From assembly GCA_041737835.1 (NCBI GenBank), contig JBGSQY010000018.1: a DNA stretch of 64,000 bases; one strand, written 5' to 3'. Shown piece by piece: positions 24,413-33,458 of this stretch. The stretch is from Bythopirellula sp041737835 (lineage in GTDB: Bacteria; Planctomycetota; Planctomycetia; Pirellulales; Lacipirellulaceae). The notes beneath the pieces were generated by a model, which ran no database searches, was not told where the DNA came from, and worked only from the letters and a program-made list of their open reading frames with translations. How positions within the stretch are numbered: position 1 is the first letter of the stretch; each line of letters starts with the position of its first letter. Made by a program: the position numbers and the translations under genes.

Positions 24413-24985
24413 TTACGCGGGAGCAGAACCTTCGGGGGCTGTCGGGGCATCCGCTGTGACAGGCCCTGCCTTGCCACTGCCCTTGCCAGTGAGATAAGCC
24501 GCGAGTGCCGCCAGGGCCATCCACACGACCTCGGCTTCTTTGTAACTATTGACCGTGGGCTTGGGGATGCGACCAGCTCCGGACACCGTGCCGGTGGCCT
24601 GCCGTTGTTGGTCCCCAGCAGTTTCAGCATCATCCGCAGCTTCATCGCTGGCCACTTGGTCTTGGGCTTCTTGAGTGGCAACCTCTCCCGGGGGAGCCGT
24701 CGGATTGGCCGGCATGACGGTGGTGACCTGGCTCATATTCTGCATGACCTGCGCGTAAACGTAACGCCCTCCCACGATTGCCAGCAGGGTTAAAGCAACG
24801 GCCAGCGTCGCGCGGCCATAGCTTTGTGGTGCCCCCGCGGGAGCCCCTGCATTGACGCACATCCCCGTGACGAGCCCGACGGCAATCGCCAGCCAACTCA
24901 GTTCGTGTTGGGTCGTATATTCCAGAAAAAACCAAGCCGCCGCGCTGGCTGCCGCACCGATCAATCCCCCCAACAGAACTCGCAT
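24413..24985 (-). CDS. hypothetical membrane protein
   Basis: 190 residues from the ATG at 24985 (MRVLLGGLIGAAASAAAWFFLEY). Hydrophobic segments near residues 3-20, 32-50 and 62-80, an acidic Ala/Gln-rich linker (EAQDQVASDEAADDAETAGDQ), then one more hydrophobic segment (VVWMALAALAAYLTGKG). No known family. It ends 3 bases from the ruvA stop on the other strand. Confidence 0.6.
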   Translation of the reverse strand: MRVLLGGLIGAAASAAAWFFLEYTTQHELSWLAIAVGLVTGMCVNAGAPAGAPQSYGRATLAVALTLLAIVGGRYVYAQVMQNMSQVTTVMPANPTAPPGEVATQEAQDQVASDEAADDAETAGDQQRQATGTVSGAGRIPKPTVNSYKEAEVVWMALAALAAYLTGKGSGKAGPVTADAPTAPEGSAPA

Positions 24986-25256
24986 GGTAATGCCCTTACT
25001 ACAAAAAGAATGGTTCCGCCTTGCGTCCACATTGTAATTCTGCGGCAAGCCGAGCGCCAAGCATTTCCACCGCCATAATCGTCCAACTCTCTCGAATTGT
25101 TACCAAAGTCCATGATTTTTCGGGCCACGGCTGGCTGGCAGGGCAAAACAGTCGACCTGTGATGGCAGCCCATTACAATGGAAGTGCGGCTCAACCGGCC
25201 GAGTGCTGCTTTTCTTATTCCCCTAGTTTTCATCCCTTTCCTTTGGGCAAGTCGCC

Positions 25257-26033
25257 ATGCTTAGCCTTCTTGAACAATGGCTCGTCTTTCCCAGGCCAAG
25301 GCTCAATGAGCGTGACTGGGAAGCTCCCGACCTCCCGTTCGAGGATGTGTACTTCGATGCCGCCGACGGCACGAAGTTGCATGGCTGGTATGTGCCTCAC
25401 CCCAATCCCCGGGCCGTAGTGTTGTATTGCCATGGCAACGGCGAATACGTGGCCCACTTGGCCAATCGGCTCAAGATTTTGCACGACCGGATCGGCATCA
25501 CAGTCTTTGCTTGGGACTATCGGGGCTATGGACGCAGCGCCGGCAAGCCGCATGAAGTCAATCTGATTGCCGATGGCCGCGAGGCACTCCACTGGCTCGC
25601 CAACAAGACGGGTCTCGACCACAGCGACATCGTGCTTCTCGGTCGCTCATTGGGGGGCGCCGTGGCGGTCGCACTGGCCGCGGAATTCGAGGTCCGTGGT
25701 TTGGTGCTCGACCGCACGTTCTCGGAACTGACCGACGCGGCGGCGCACAACTATCCATGGCTACCAGTGCGATTGGTGATGAAGAACCGGTTTTCGTCCG
25801 TCGAGCGGATTAAGAATTATCATGGTCCGTTGCTGCAAGCCCACGGAACCAACGACTCGATCGTGCCGTATGCGCTGGGCAAAAAGCTCTTTGATGCGGC
25901 CCCCAGCACGCACAAGAAATTTCTGACCGTGGAAGATGGCGACCATAGCGGCCCGCTCCCGGAATTTTGTTATGATGCGCTGGTTGAATTTCTGGATTCG
26001 TTGCAGCCAGTGAAGGCGCAAAAAGCTTCGTAG
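25257..26033 (+). CDS. alpha/beta hydrolase (copy 1 of tandem pair)
   Basis: 258 residues. Serine hydrolase with LLGRSLGGAV (GxSxG nucleophile elbow, about residue 126), HGTNDSIVP (acid) and EDGDHSGPLPEF (histidine). DYRGYGRS and the GNGEYVAHLANR region place it with BAAT/bem46-like hydrolases. It is about 45% identical by eye to the next gene; the stop is one base from that gene's GTG. No signal peptide. Confidence 0.83.
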   Translation: MLSLLEQWLVFPRPRLNERDWEAPDLPFEDVYFDAADGTKLHGWYVPHPNPRAVVLYCHGNGEYVAHLANRLKILHDRIGITVFAWDYRGYGRSAGKPHEVNLIADGREALHWLANKTGLDHSDIVLLGRSLGGAVAVALAAEFEVRGLVLDRTFSELTDAAAHNYPWLPVRLVMKNRFSSVERIKNYHGPLLQAHGTNDSIVPYALGKKLFDAAPSTHKKFLTVEDGDHSGPLPEFCYDALVEFLDSLQPVKAQKAS

Positions 26034-26034
26034 T

Positions 26035-26913
26035 GTGATCTCGGAAAGCATGACATCACCACCATCAGAGCCACTAGGTCGTCAGCATACGTTTAGACGA
26101 ATTCTGATTATCGCCTGCATAGGATACCTGGGGATTTGTGGTTTCCTGATGGCGATGGAAAGCCGACTCGTCTATCACCCGCCTCGCCCGCGAGAAGCCG
26201 TTGAGCAAGCTCTCGCGCTAAAGGGCGAAGAAGTCTGGTTCGCTTCTGGAGACCAGACCAAGCTTCACGGTTGGTATTTTCCTAATCCAAATGCCAAGCA
26301 CGCCATCGTCACTTTTCACGGCAACGGCGAAGACGCGGAACACAACTTGGAATGGGCTGCCGAGCTTCGTGACCGTCTGAAAGCCGCCGTTTTCACATTT
26401 GATTATCGCGGATACGGTCACAGCGAAGGCGAGCCGTTTGAGCAAGGGGTCGTGAGTGATGGAATCGCTGCCCAACAGTGGTTGGCGAATCACCTGCAGC
26501 TTAAGCCGACCGATATTATTCTTTACGGCCGCTCGTTAGGTGGTGGGGTTGCCATCGCTGCAGCCGAGCAACTTGGGGCCCAAGCGATTATCGTTGAAAG
26601 CACTTTTGCGAACATGGTCGACGTCGCCGCGTCGCGCTATCCTTTCATACCGGTCCGGCGTTTGATGCGCAATAACTTTCTTTCTCAGGATCGAGTCAAA
26701 AGCTGCGATGCGCCATTTCTTCAATTCCACGGGACTGAGGACGTCGTAGTCCCCATCGAGTTTGCTCGTCCTCTCTGCGATGCCGCACCCGCGAAGAATA
26801 AGCAGTTTGTAGAAATTCCAGGCTTCGGACATAACGACAATTTGCCGGAGAATTGCTGGAAAACTCTTATAGAATTTCTCGATTCGCTGCCTCCGGTCAA
26901 AAGCACATCTTAA
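26035..26913 (+). CDS. membrane-anchored alpha/beta hydrolase (copy 2 of tandem pair)
   Basis: 292 residues from GTG 26035, or 287 from ATG 26050. A single N-terminal membrane anchor (RILIIACIGYLGICGFLMAM) precedes the hydrolase domain: HGNGEDAEHNLEW, DYRGYGHSEGEP, LYGRSLGGGVAIA (nucleophile), HGTEDVVVP and GFGHNDNLPE. It is a paralogue of the preceding cytosolic copy, differing by the anchor, which suggests that duplication split the activity between compartments. Substrate unknown. Confidence 0.83.
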   Translation: MISESMTSPPSEPLGRQHTFRRILIIACIGYLGICGFLMAMESRLVYHPPRPREAVEQALALKGEEVWFASGDQTKLHGWYFPNPNAKHAIVTFHGNGEDAEHNLEWAAELRDRLKAAVFTFDYRGYGHSEGEPFEQGVVSDGIAAQQWLANHLQLKPTDIILYGRSLGGGVAIAAAEQLGAQAIIVESTFANMVDVAASRYPFIPVRRLMRNNFLSQDRVKSCDAPFLQFHGTEDVVVPIEFARPLCDAAPAKNKQFVEIPGFGHNDNLPENCWKTLIEFLDSLPPVKSTS

Positions 26914-26988
26914 ATTGCTAGCCGCAGGCGGAAGCGAGTGGCTGTCATCAATTCAACCGCGGGCTACCGTCTACGGCTATGAGAATTT

Positions 26989-28098
26989 TTACACGCTGAC
27001 CATCGTCTCGGGCATTTCGCGTAGGAACAGATAGACCATCACGCCAAGGCTCACGACGTCGGTCATCAACGTGTCGGCCGCGGTCTGGGCCCCCACGATG
27101 GAGCTGATGTAGATGAACGTCGCCGCGGAGAGTAGCGAGACACCACATAAAAATGTCGCGCTCAGGCTGATCGTGTCGTGCCCCTTGGGACGTAATCCAC
27201 GCAGTTCGTGAAAAAACTGATAGAGCACGAACGCGAAAATAATCGAACTCGTGAACGAGATATCACTCAGTGCCGGCAGCGAAATCGCGGCGTCGTACAG
27301 GCCGTGAGCAAACACCATCAAGCCAAACATGGCCAAGGCTTGTGGTCCCCAGTTTTTGGGATCACGGAAGGCACGGTAGGCGTTCAAGCCGATCAGTCCG
27401 GTGAGCGCGATGTGCAAAGGATTAGCCGTGAGAAATCTCCCCAAAGTGTCGGTGCCGCGGCTCCCCGTGAGATAACCGATGTTCTCTTCGATGGCAAATC
27501 CCAAGCCGACGCACGCGGCGGTGATTAGCGCGAGCATCTCGTCACGCTTGCGCAACAGTAGCGGCATCAACGGCAGAAAGCAGATAAATTTGGCCAACTC
27601 TTCGCGTAAGCCCACGCCCAAGATAAAAAACCGCAGCCCGGGCACGAGTTCCAACTCTTCGCGCAGACCCCAGCCCTCTTCCTGATAGAGAATCAAGAAA
27701 CCGGTGGGCCAAATACTTAGCACTCCTAAAGCGACGGCGAGCAACGTGAATGCCAACCGCCAATCCCAAGGAGGCTCCACGCGCAGGGCTTGCCATAAAA
27801 AGATCAACCAACAGCAACCGCCGAAAGCTGCCAACGCGACCGCGCCGGGATAGGATAAATCGCTAAAGATTTCGCGTGGCACGCCCCACCAAACTTCCCA
27901 CCACTGGCCGTTGGCTGCCAGAGCTTCCAATTGCTTCCAGCCCGACTCGTCCCCACCCAAAAGTCCATCGAGGGGCCCGACCGCCCAGCGGTCAGCGAGC
28001 CACCCCAGCACGATGCCCACACCGATAATGGTGATCACCATCCGCCACAGAAAGCCGGGGTCGCGAGTCTTCACGCGGAGATAATTGGACCAATTCAT
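26989..28098 (-). CDS. PrsW-family intramembrane metalloprotease
   Basis: 369 residues with eight or more hydrophobic segments. The three PrsW/Abi-related motifs are present: EELAK at residues 166-170, GFAIEENIGYL, and HGLYDAAIS. In Bacillus PrsW cleaves an anti-sigma factor; here no anti-sigma gene is adjacent, so the target is unknown. It is divergent from ruvB across a 153-base gap containing an inverted repeat. Confidence 0.82.
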   Translation of the reverse strand: MNWSNYLRVKTRDPGFLWRMVITIIGVGIVLGWLADRWAVGPLDGLLGGDESGWKQLEALAANGQWWEVWWGVPREIFSDLSYPGAVALAAFGGCCWLIFLWQALRVEPPWDWRLAFTLLAVALGVLSIWPTGFLILYQEEGWGLREELELVPGLRFFILGVGLREELAKFICFLPLMPLLLRKRDEMLALITAACVGLGFAIEENIGYLTGSRGTDTLGRFLTANPLHIALTGLIGLNAYRAFRDPKNWGPQALAMFGLMVFAHGLYDAAISLPALSDISFTSSIIFAFVLYQFFHELRGLRPKGHDTISLSATFLCGVSLLSAATFIYISSIVGAQTAADTLMTDVVSLGVMVYLFLREMPETMVSV

Positions 28099-28124
28099 GC
28101 GGTGATTATTGCAGGTTGAACAGG

Positions 28125-28164
28125 GATCGCTAAGCCAAAAGCAGCCGCTTGCGGCTTAGCGATC
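28125..28164. repeat. inverted repeat, TAAGCC family, upstream of ruvB
   Basis: GATCGCTAAGCC (28125-28136) is perfectly complementary to 28153-28164, with an inner GCCGCTTGCGGC-like stem. It shares CTTGCGGCTTA with the 4832-4859 palindrome. It lies between two divergent genes, so it could affect either leader. Confidence 0.6.
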
Positions 28165-28251
28165 TCCAGATTCACGGTTTCCTCATCACGTGCCGATTTG
28201 ATATATTATCGACACTTAGCGTACAAGTGTTCAGATTCCTGGTGAGACACG

Positions 28252-29334
28252 ATGCCTCGCGAACCTATCCTATCTGCCGCCGATGCCGTGCCCCCCGCCG
28301 AGGCCTTCCAAACCGAGCGGCCTGCGCGCGAAGAAGATGTCGCGCTCCGTCCTACGCGGATGGAGGATATGGTTGGCCAGCGGGAAGTTTATGAGCGGCT
28401 GCGGATCGCGGTCGATGCCGCGCTGATTCGCGGCGAGCCACTGGGCCATATCTTGCTGGATGGTCCACCCGGCTTGGGCAAAACGACGTTCGCCATGTGT
28501 ATCCCCCGCGCACTCAATGTGCCACTGCAAATTGCTAGCGGCGCCGCGCTGACGGCCCCCAAGGATTTGCTTCCCTACTTGAGCAACGCCGAGGAAGGTT
28601 CGATCCTGTTCATCGACGAAATTCACCGCCTCCCCAAGGCGGTCGAAGAGTTCATGTATCCGGCGATGGAAGACTTTCGCATCGACATCACGCTTGGCGA
28701 AGGGGTGTCGGCCCGTACGGTGAATATGTCGCTCCGACCGTTCACGATCATCGGCGCCACCACGCGGAGCGGATTGCTTTCGGCACCACTTCGCGATCGG
28801 TTCCAAGTGCGCGAACATTTGGAGTTCTACAGCTTAGAAGAACTCACCGAGATCGTCCGCCGCAATGCGGGCAAGCTGCGGATTCCCATCGCCGAAGATG
28901 CCGCCATACAAATTGCCTCATGCAGCCGTGGCACGCCCCGCGTGGCGAACAATCGCCTTCGCTGGGTCCGCGATTACGCTACGAGCCGCGCCGATGGTGA
29001 GATCACCAAGGAAGTGTCGCAAACCGCGCTCAAGATGCTCGGGGTCGATCACCTGGGTCTCGATCCGCAAGACCGCAAATATCTCGATACAATCTTGCGA
29101 GTCTTCCACGGCGGGCCCGTCGGCGTCGAGGCCGTCGCCCACACCATGAACACGGCCACTGATACGCTCACCGACGAAGTCGAACCGTTTCTCTTACGAG
29201 CGGAGCTCGTCGTCCGCACACCGCGCGGACGCAAACTCACCGCGGCGGGCTACACACATCTCGGCGCGACACCGCCAGACGAATCGGCCCGCTTTCGCAA
29301 TGACGGACCGTTGCCATTATTTGAAGAAGAGTAG
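28252..29334 (+). CDS. ruvB: Holliday junction ATP-dependent helicase RuvB
   Basis: 360 residues. AAA+ motor that drives branch migration with RuvA. Walker A LDGPPGLGKTTFA (about residues 68-80), Walker B ILFIDEIHRL, sensor 1 IIGATTRSGLL, arginine finger region PLRDRFQ, and the C-terminal winged-helix domain with LGLDPQDRKYL and VEPFLLRAELVVRTPRGR. It is 4 kb from ruvA, with unrelated genes between. Confidence 0.96.
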   Translation: MPREPILSAADAVPPAEAFQTERPAREEDVALRPTRMEDMVGQREVYERLRIAVDAALIRGEPLGHILLDGPPGLGKTTFAMCIPRALNVPLQIASGAALTAPKDLLPYLSNAEEGSILFIDEIHRLPKAVEEFMYPAMEDFRIDITLGEGVSARTVNMSLRPFTIIGATTRSGLLSAPLRDRFQVREHLEFYSLEELTEIVRRNAGKLRIPIAEDAAIQIASCSRGTPRVANNRLRWVRDYATSRADGEITKEVSQTALKMLGVDHLGLDPQDRKYLDTILRVFHGGPVGVEAVAHTMNTATDTLTDEVEPFLLRAELVVRTPRGRKLTAAGYTHLGATPPDESARFRNDGPLPLFEEE

Positions 29335-29364
29335 CCGTCAGAGCAAGCTGATGGTGATGGCAAC

Positions 29365-29391
29365 AAAAAAACCCTCGGCTCGCGCCGAGGG
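29365..29391 (-). terminator. intrinsic terminator of DUF1559 gene
   Basis: On the minus strand CCCTCGGC and GCCGAGGG with a 4-base loop (29391-29372) are followed by a run of seven U. It lies 14 bases after the stop at 29406. Confidence 0.85.
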
Positions 29392-29405
29392 CTAGTTGCG
29401 TCAAG

Positions 29406-30401
29406 TTACAAACTGCTCGTATCAACAACATTGTCGTCGGCCACCGTCGACAATCTTTGCAACGTGAGCAAGTCGATCGATTGCTGAATCGCCGACACGT
29501 GCCCGTCGAGGAAGACGAAATTGGCAATCGCCGGATGATCGCTGCCGAATTGCTGACGCAGATCGTTGACATCACAAACGACCGTGCCGGTGGTCGGAGC
29601 TTCCCCCTTGGCCATGCCACACTCGGTACACGCCAGGATCGATTCGGTGTTATCACCCGAGAAGAAAGCCGTGTCGCCCTGGTAATAGTGCAACTGACCT
29701 TCGTTGAAGCCTTCCATTTGGCGGGCTTCGTCTTCGGTGGGTAAATACTTTTCGCCAACGCCTAACGACGAAGCGGTGCCGTCGCTGATGTTGCGAATGC
29801 TGTTGCGCGAATACGTGTAGACCACGCCCCCTTCGTTGCCGGGAGCTTCGCCACCAGTATTGCTGCTGCCGTAATCGTCGCGGAGGCCGGCATTCCCAGC
29901 GTAATCGCCGCCCGCGGCCACCCCTTTGCTCGCTTCCGTCGGCGCGGCATCGTCGTTATCAAAATCGCGATCAGGGGCCGGTTGCCGACGGCTGGGGCAA
30001 TAGAAAATGTTCACAGGGGAACGCATCGCGCTGGCGTTCTGCTGATCATCGACCCGCGCGGTGGGAACCAGCGTGTTATAAATTTGCCCCTGTTCGGTGT
30101 AGGGCAGCAATTCGAACGCCCACGAAACACCCAGCGGAGTTGCCGCGGTGCCAACTGGGGGATTCGTCACGGCGGGGCCAGGCGACGTGGCATTGCGGCC
30201 TTGTGGGAAAAACTCCTTGGCATCGTGATGCATTTGCATCGTCAAGCCCATTTGCTTGAGATTGTTCACACATTGGTTACGTCGAGCCGCTTCGCGGGCG
30301 GCTTGAATCGCGGGCAATAACAATGCCACTAACACACCGATAATCGCAATCACGACCAACAATTCGACCAGCGTGAAGCCACGCAATTTCCGAGCGCGCA
30401 T
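29406..30401 (-). CDS. DUF1559 prepilin-type N-terminal cleavage protein
   Basis: 331 residues. The N-terminus RKLRGFTLVELLVVIAIIGVLVALLLPAIQAAREAARR is a class III (type IV pilin-like) signal cleaved after Gly, followed by NQCVNNLKQMGL, then a planctomycete-expanded DUF1559 beta-rich domain ending FVFLDGHVSAIQQ. These proteins are probably assembled on or exported to the surface by pilus-type machinery; the function is unknown. A close paralogue lies 329 bases upstream. Confidence 0.88.
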   Translation of the reverse strand: MRARKLRGFTLVELLVVIAIIGVLVALLLPAIQAAREAARRNQCVNNLKQMGLTMQMHHDAKEFFPQGRNATSPGPAVTNPPVGTAATPLGVSWAFELLPYTEQGQIYNTLVPTARVDDQQNASAMRSPVNIFYCPSRRQPAPDRDFDNDDAAPTEASKGVAAGGDYAGNAGLRDDYGSSNTGGEAPGNEGGVVYTYSRNSIRNISDGTASSLGVGEKYLPTEDEARQMEGFNEGQLHYYQGDTAFFSGDNTESILACTECGMAKGEAPTTGTVVCDVNDLRQQFGSDHPAIANFVFLDGHVSAIQQSIDLLTLQRLSTVADDNVVDTSSL

Positions 30402-30730
30402 AGAGAACCTCTTTCTCGGCGGATGTCTGGTTTGCCCAACGACAATATCTTCCTCGTGATGAGGTTTTGATTGCCGCGAGGCGGAAAGGAAGGTAGAGAG
30501 GGAAGGATCGAGTCAATCGCCGCCTGACCATTGTTGAGCAGACCATTGTTGACCCGAGCACGTGGTGTTCCGGCCACGTGCGAGTGAGATGATTGTAGAT
30601 ATGCTAGCTCGCGCTTGTCAATTTGTTCGTTCGAGGAATTCCCACAGCGCATAAAAAATTGTCATCCCGAAAGAGACTTGCTCCTTCGGGATGACAACGA
30701 AATAGGATTTGCGGTGAATCGTGAAACCGC
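30402..30730. other. 329-bp gap between DUF1559 paralogues
   Basis: Contains the terminator of the upstream paralogue (30653-30697) and should contain the promoter of the downstream one. I see no coding sequence. Confidence 0.6.
30653..30697 (-). terminator. intrinsic terminator of second DUF1559 gene
   Basis: TTGTCATCCCGAA (30659-30671) and its exact complement (30685-30697) make a 13-bp stem; on the minus strand it is followed by six or more U (30658-30653). Confidence 0.85.
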
Positions 30731-31702
30731 TTACAGGCTGTTCATATCGATGATCTGATCATCCGAGATCGTCGACACACGCTGCAAGACGATGGGATCC
30801 ACCGATTGCTGAATCAACTGCACGTGGCCATCGAGAAACACGAAGTTGCTCAGGCCCGGATGCTCGCTGCCGAATTGTTCCCAGAGATTTGCAGCTCCAC
30901 AGGTCGCTCCCGCGGGAATTTCGCCGTGCGCCATGCCGCACTTCGTATCAGCCAGAATCGCAAACCGGTGATCCCCCGCAAAGTAAGCGGTGTCACCCTG
31001 ACGGTAGTGCATCATCGCTGGGTCGGTGTTGGGGTGAGCCTGTATCACTTCGTCTTCAGTAGGAATATACTTCTCACCCACGGCAATCGTTTGTGACGTG
31101 CCGTCGGTCACGTTGCGAATGCTGTTACGCGAAAATGTGTAAAGCGCTCCGCCCACCGCGCCGGCCGGTTCGCCATTGAGATTGTCGATGCCAAAGTCGA
31201 TATCCAAACCAGTGCTTCCTTTGTAGTCGCCGCCAGCAGCCACACCACGATTTTCTTCCGCGGCGGGTTGGTCGTTGTTGTCAAAGTTGCGATCCGCCAC
31301 GGGTTCGCGCCGACTGGGGCAGACGAATGTGCTCACTGGCGAACGCATGGCCAATTGGTTCTGCGGATCGGAGCAAGGCAACGATTTGATCAGTGCCTGA
31401 TAAAGGGCCGTTTGCTCGACGTAGGGCAATAACTCAAATGCCCAGGAAACGCCATATTGTGTCACGCCTGAATTTCCCGTGGACGGTCGGCCCGTGCGGC
31501 CCGAGGGGAACACTTTCTTGGAATCGTGTCGCGACTGGAGCGCGATGCCAATTTGCTTGAGGTTATTGGTGCATTGATTTCGGCGGGCCGATTCGCGCGC
31601 CGCTTGAATCGCGGGTAACAGCAAAGCAACTAACAGACCGATAATCGCAATCACAACCAAGAGTTCAACTAGAGTAAAGCCACGTGTCGTCTTGACGCGC
31701 AT
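30731..31702 (-). CDS. DUF1559 prepilin-type N-terminal cleavage protein
   Basis: 323 residues from the ATG at 31702 (MRVKTTRGFTLVELLVVIAIIG), which places the prepilin signal in the normal position; the longer frame to 31765 does not. Body and ending (SNFVFLDGHVQLIQQS) closely parallel the neighbouring paralogue, so this is a tandem duplication with separate terminators. Likely exported through pseudopilin-type processing. Confidence 0.88.
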   Translation of the reverse strand: MRVKTTRGFTLVELLVVIAIIGLLVALLLPAIQAARESARRNQCTNNLKQIGIALQSRHDSKKVFPSGRTGRPSTGNSGVTQYGVSWAFELLPYVEQTALYQALIKSLPCSDPQNQLAMRSPVSTFVCPSRREPVADRNFDNNDQPAAEENRGVAAGGDYKGSTGLDIDFGIDNLNGEPAGAVGGALYTFSRNSIRNVTDGTSQTIAVGEKYIPTEDEVIQAHPNTDPAMMHYRQGDTAYFAGDHRFAILADTKCGMAHGEIPAGATCGAANLWEQFGSEHPGLSNFVFLDGHVQLIQQSVDPIVLQRVSTISDDQIIDMNSL

Positions 31703-32097
31703 AGTGCTTCTCCTTTGTGCTAATGATGGTTTGACCGCCGACAGCCTCGACAAGAAAGCAATCACACAGACGGCAAACAGGCAGGATTAGGTGGTGGGAG
31801 AGAACGAGAACCGATCCGATGCGATCCCCGACAGTGTTGTCCTGATTTTAGGCCGAGTTTGAAAACCGTGTCAAACCGAACATTGCGCTATAAAATCTTG
31901 GAAAATGCGCAAATGAGCAAACTTTCGGCAAACCGTCGCATAAGTTAGTGATTCTAGCATCTAAGAAATGTTTGGTACGATTTTTATATTCTCTAGCTTG
32001 CGCAAATTTTTTTGCTGCCCTTGTGTTGACATCGCCGCCAGCATCGCCTACCGTACTATCACAGTAGTACACATCTCTCTTCTTGATTGTGCCGCTT
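31703..32097. other. 395-bp divergent regulatory region
   Basis: Lies between the DUF1559 gene (minus) and the GntR operon (plus). AT-rich in the middle (31850-32020). It holds the GntR promoter and a dyad operator listed separately. No coding sequence seen. Confidence 0.6.
32026..32070 (+). promoter_or_regulatory. promoter and operator of GntR-ABC operon
   Basis: A perfect TTGACA -35 box at 32026-32031 with a weak TACCGT at 32049-32054 (17-base spacing), overlapped by the dyad GTACTA-N6-TAGTAC at 32053-32070. YtrA-type GntR repressors bind such dyads near their own promoters, so autoregulation is likely. Confidence 0.5.
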
Positions 32098-32493
32098 ATG
32101 TTTCTTCACATCGACGCACATAACGGTTTGGCGGTTTACGATCAAATCGTCCGGCAAGTGAAGTTTGCCGTCGCCGATGGCACACTCACTGCCGGCGAGC
32201 TTGTTCCCAGCGTGCGCGAGCTCGCCAAGGAACTGGCGATCAATCCCAACACGGTCGCCCGCGCTTATCGCCAATTGCAAGACGAAGGGGTCATCGCCGC
32301 GGTGCGTGGCACGGGCCTCGCCGTGGAAAGTGGCGCGCGGCGCGGTTGCCAGGCCGACCGCAAACGGTTGATTCGCCAACGACTCAACGACGTGCTCACC
32401 GAGGCCCATCTGAGCGGCCTCGAAGACAAAGAGCTTCAAGAACTTTTCACCGCCGAATTGGAAGCCGCCAAGCGGCAGCGAGGAAAATCATGA
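32098..32493 (+). CDS. GntR family regulator, YtrA subfamily
   Basis: 131 residues from the ATG at 32098 (MFLHIDAHNGLAVYDQIVRQVK). A winged helix-turn-helix (LVPSVRELAKELAINPNTVARAYRQLQDEGVIAAVRGTGLAV) fills the first 80 residues and a short helical tail replaces a ligand domain, as in YtrA regulators of ABC transporter operons. The stop overlaps the ATPase start by 4 bases (ATGA). It probably represses this operon through the dyad at 32053-32070. Confidence 0.9.
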   Translation: MFLHIDAHNGLAVYDQIVRQVKFAVADGTLTAGELVPSVRELAKELAINPNTVARAYRQLQDEGVIAAVRGTGLAVESGARRGCQADRKRLIRQRLNDVLTEAHLSGLEDKELQELFTAELEAAKRQRGKS

Positions 32494-33458
32494 GCGATCC
32501 AAAGCCTGCCATTGTTGTAACGCGCGTATCAAAGCGCTTCGGCAATCATGTCGCGCTCAACGACGTGTCGTTCAGCGTTCCCTCGGGGACGGTCTTCGCA
32601 CTGCTGGGGGAAAACGGCGCCGGCAAGACGACCACAATCAAACTCTTGCTGGGATTGGAAGAACCCACCACCGGCAAACTCGAAATGCTGGGCCTCGATT
32701 GCCAACGCGCGGGCGATGAAATCCGCCGCCGCGTGGGTTACGTCCCCGAACGCCCTGCCCTGTATGAATGGATGACTGCCGCGGAAATCGGCTGGTTCAC
32801 CGCTGGCTTTTATCCCGAACCGTACGAACACGAATACCGCAAGCTGCTCGAACAATTTCGCGTGCCGACCGACCGCAAGATCTCGCAAATGTCGAAAGGA
32901 ATGCGCGCCAAAGTTTCGCTCTCCCTGTCGCTTTCGCCTCAGCCTGAACTTTTGATTCTCGACGAACCCACCTCAGGGCTCGACACGCTCGTGCGGCGCG
33001 AATTCTTGGAAAGCATGGTCGATATCGCCGCCGCGGGACGTACGGTATTTCTTTCCAGCCATCAAATTGGTGAAGTCGAACGGGTGGCCGACATCGTGGC
33101 AATTGTTCGTGAAGGTGAGTTATTGGTCGTCGAGTCGCTGGATCGGCTCAAGTGCCAGATTCATGAGCTCACGTTCACGATGAACGGCACGCGCGAACCG
33201 GAGATTCCTGGCCAAGTGATCGCCCGTCGGCAACGGGGCAAGCAATGGCAGCTTGTCGTACGCAGCGATGAAGACATCGATTTTAACACGCTCACAGCAC
33301 AAGCGGACGTGCTAGCCGTGGAATCGCGAACGCCGTCGCTGGAAGAAATCTTCGTGGCGTATATGGGAAGTGAAAGACCAAGTACCGCACAAGACTTGTC
33401 CAACGCCCAGGGATTGCAATCCCTGGGCGTTGGCGGGGGAATTGCAGGTGACTCATGA
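32490..33458 (+). CDS. ABC transporter ATP-binding protein
   Basis: 322 residues from the ATG at 32490. Walker A LLGENGAGKTTT (about residues 40-50), signature QMSKGMRAKVSLSLSLS, Walker B LLILDEPTSGLD and the switch His in SSHQIGEVE are all intact, so the subunit should hydrolyse ATP. It pairs with the large permease that follows with a 4-base overlap. The last 20 or so residues (NAQGLQSLGVGGG...) are encoded by a 30-bp palindromic repeat and are not part of the family fold. Confidence 0.92.
   Translation: MSDPKPAIVVTRVSKRFGNHVALNDVSFSVPSGTVFALLGENGAGKTTTIKLLLGLEEPTTGKLEMLGLDCQRAGDEIRRRVGYVPERPALYEWMTAAEIGWFTAGFYPEPYEHEYRKLLEQFRVPTDRKISQMSKGMRAKVSLSLSLSPQPELLILDEPTSGLDTLVRREFLESMVDIAAAGRTVFLSSHQIGEVERVADIVAIVREGELLVVESLDRLKCQIHELTFTMNGTREPEIPGQVIARRQRGKQWQLVVRSDEDIDFNTLTAQADVLAVESRTPSLEEIFVAYMGSERPSTAQDLSNAQGLQSLGVGGGIAGDS
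33401..33430. repeat. 30-bp perfect palindrome (copy 2), inside coding sequence
   Basis: Identical to 16496-16525. Here it lies within the 3' end of the ABC ATPase gene and encodes NAQGLQSLGV. Confidence 0.85.
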
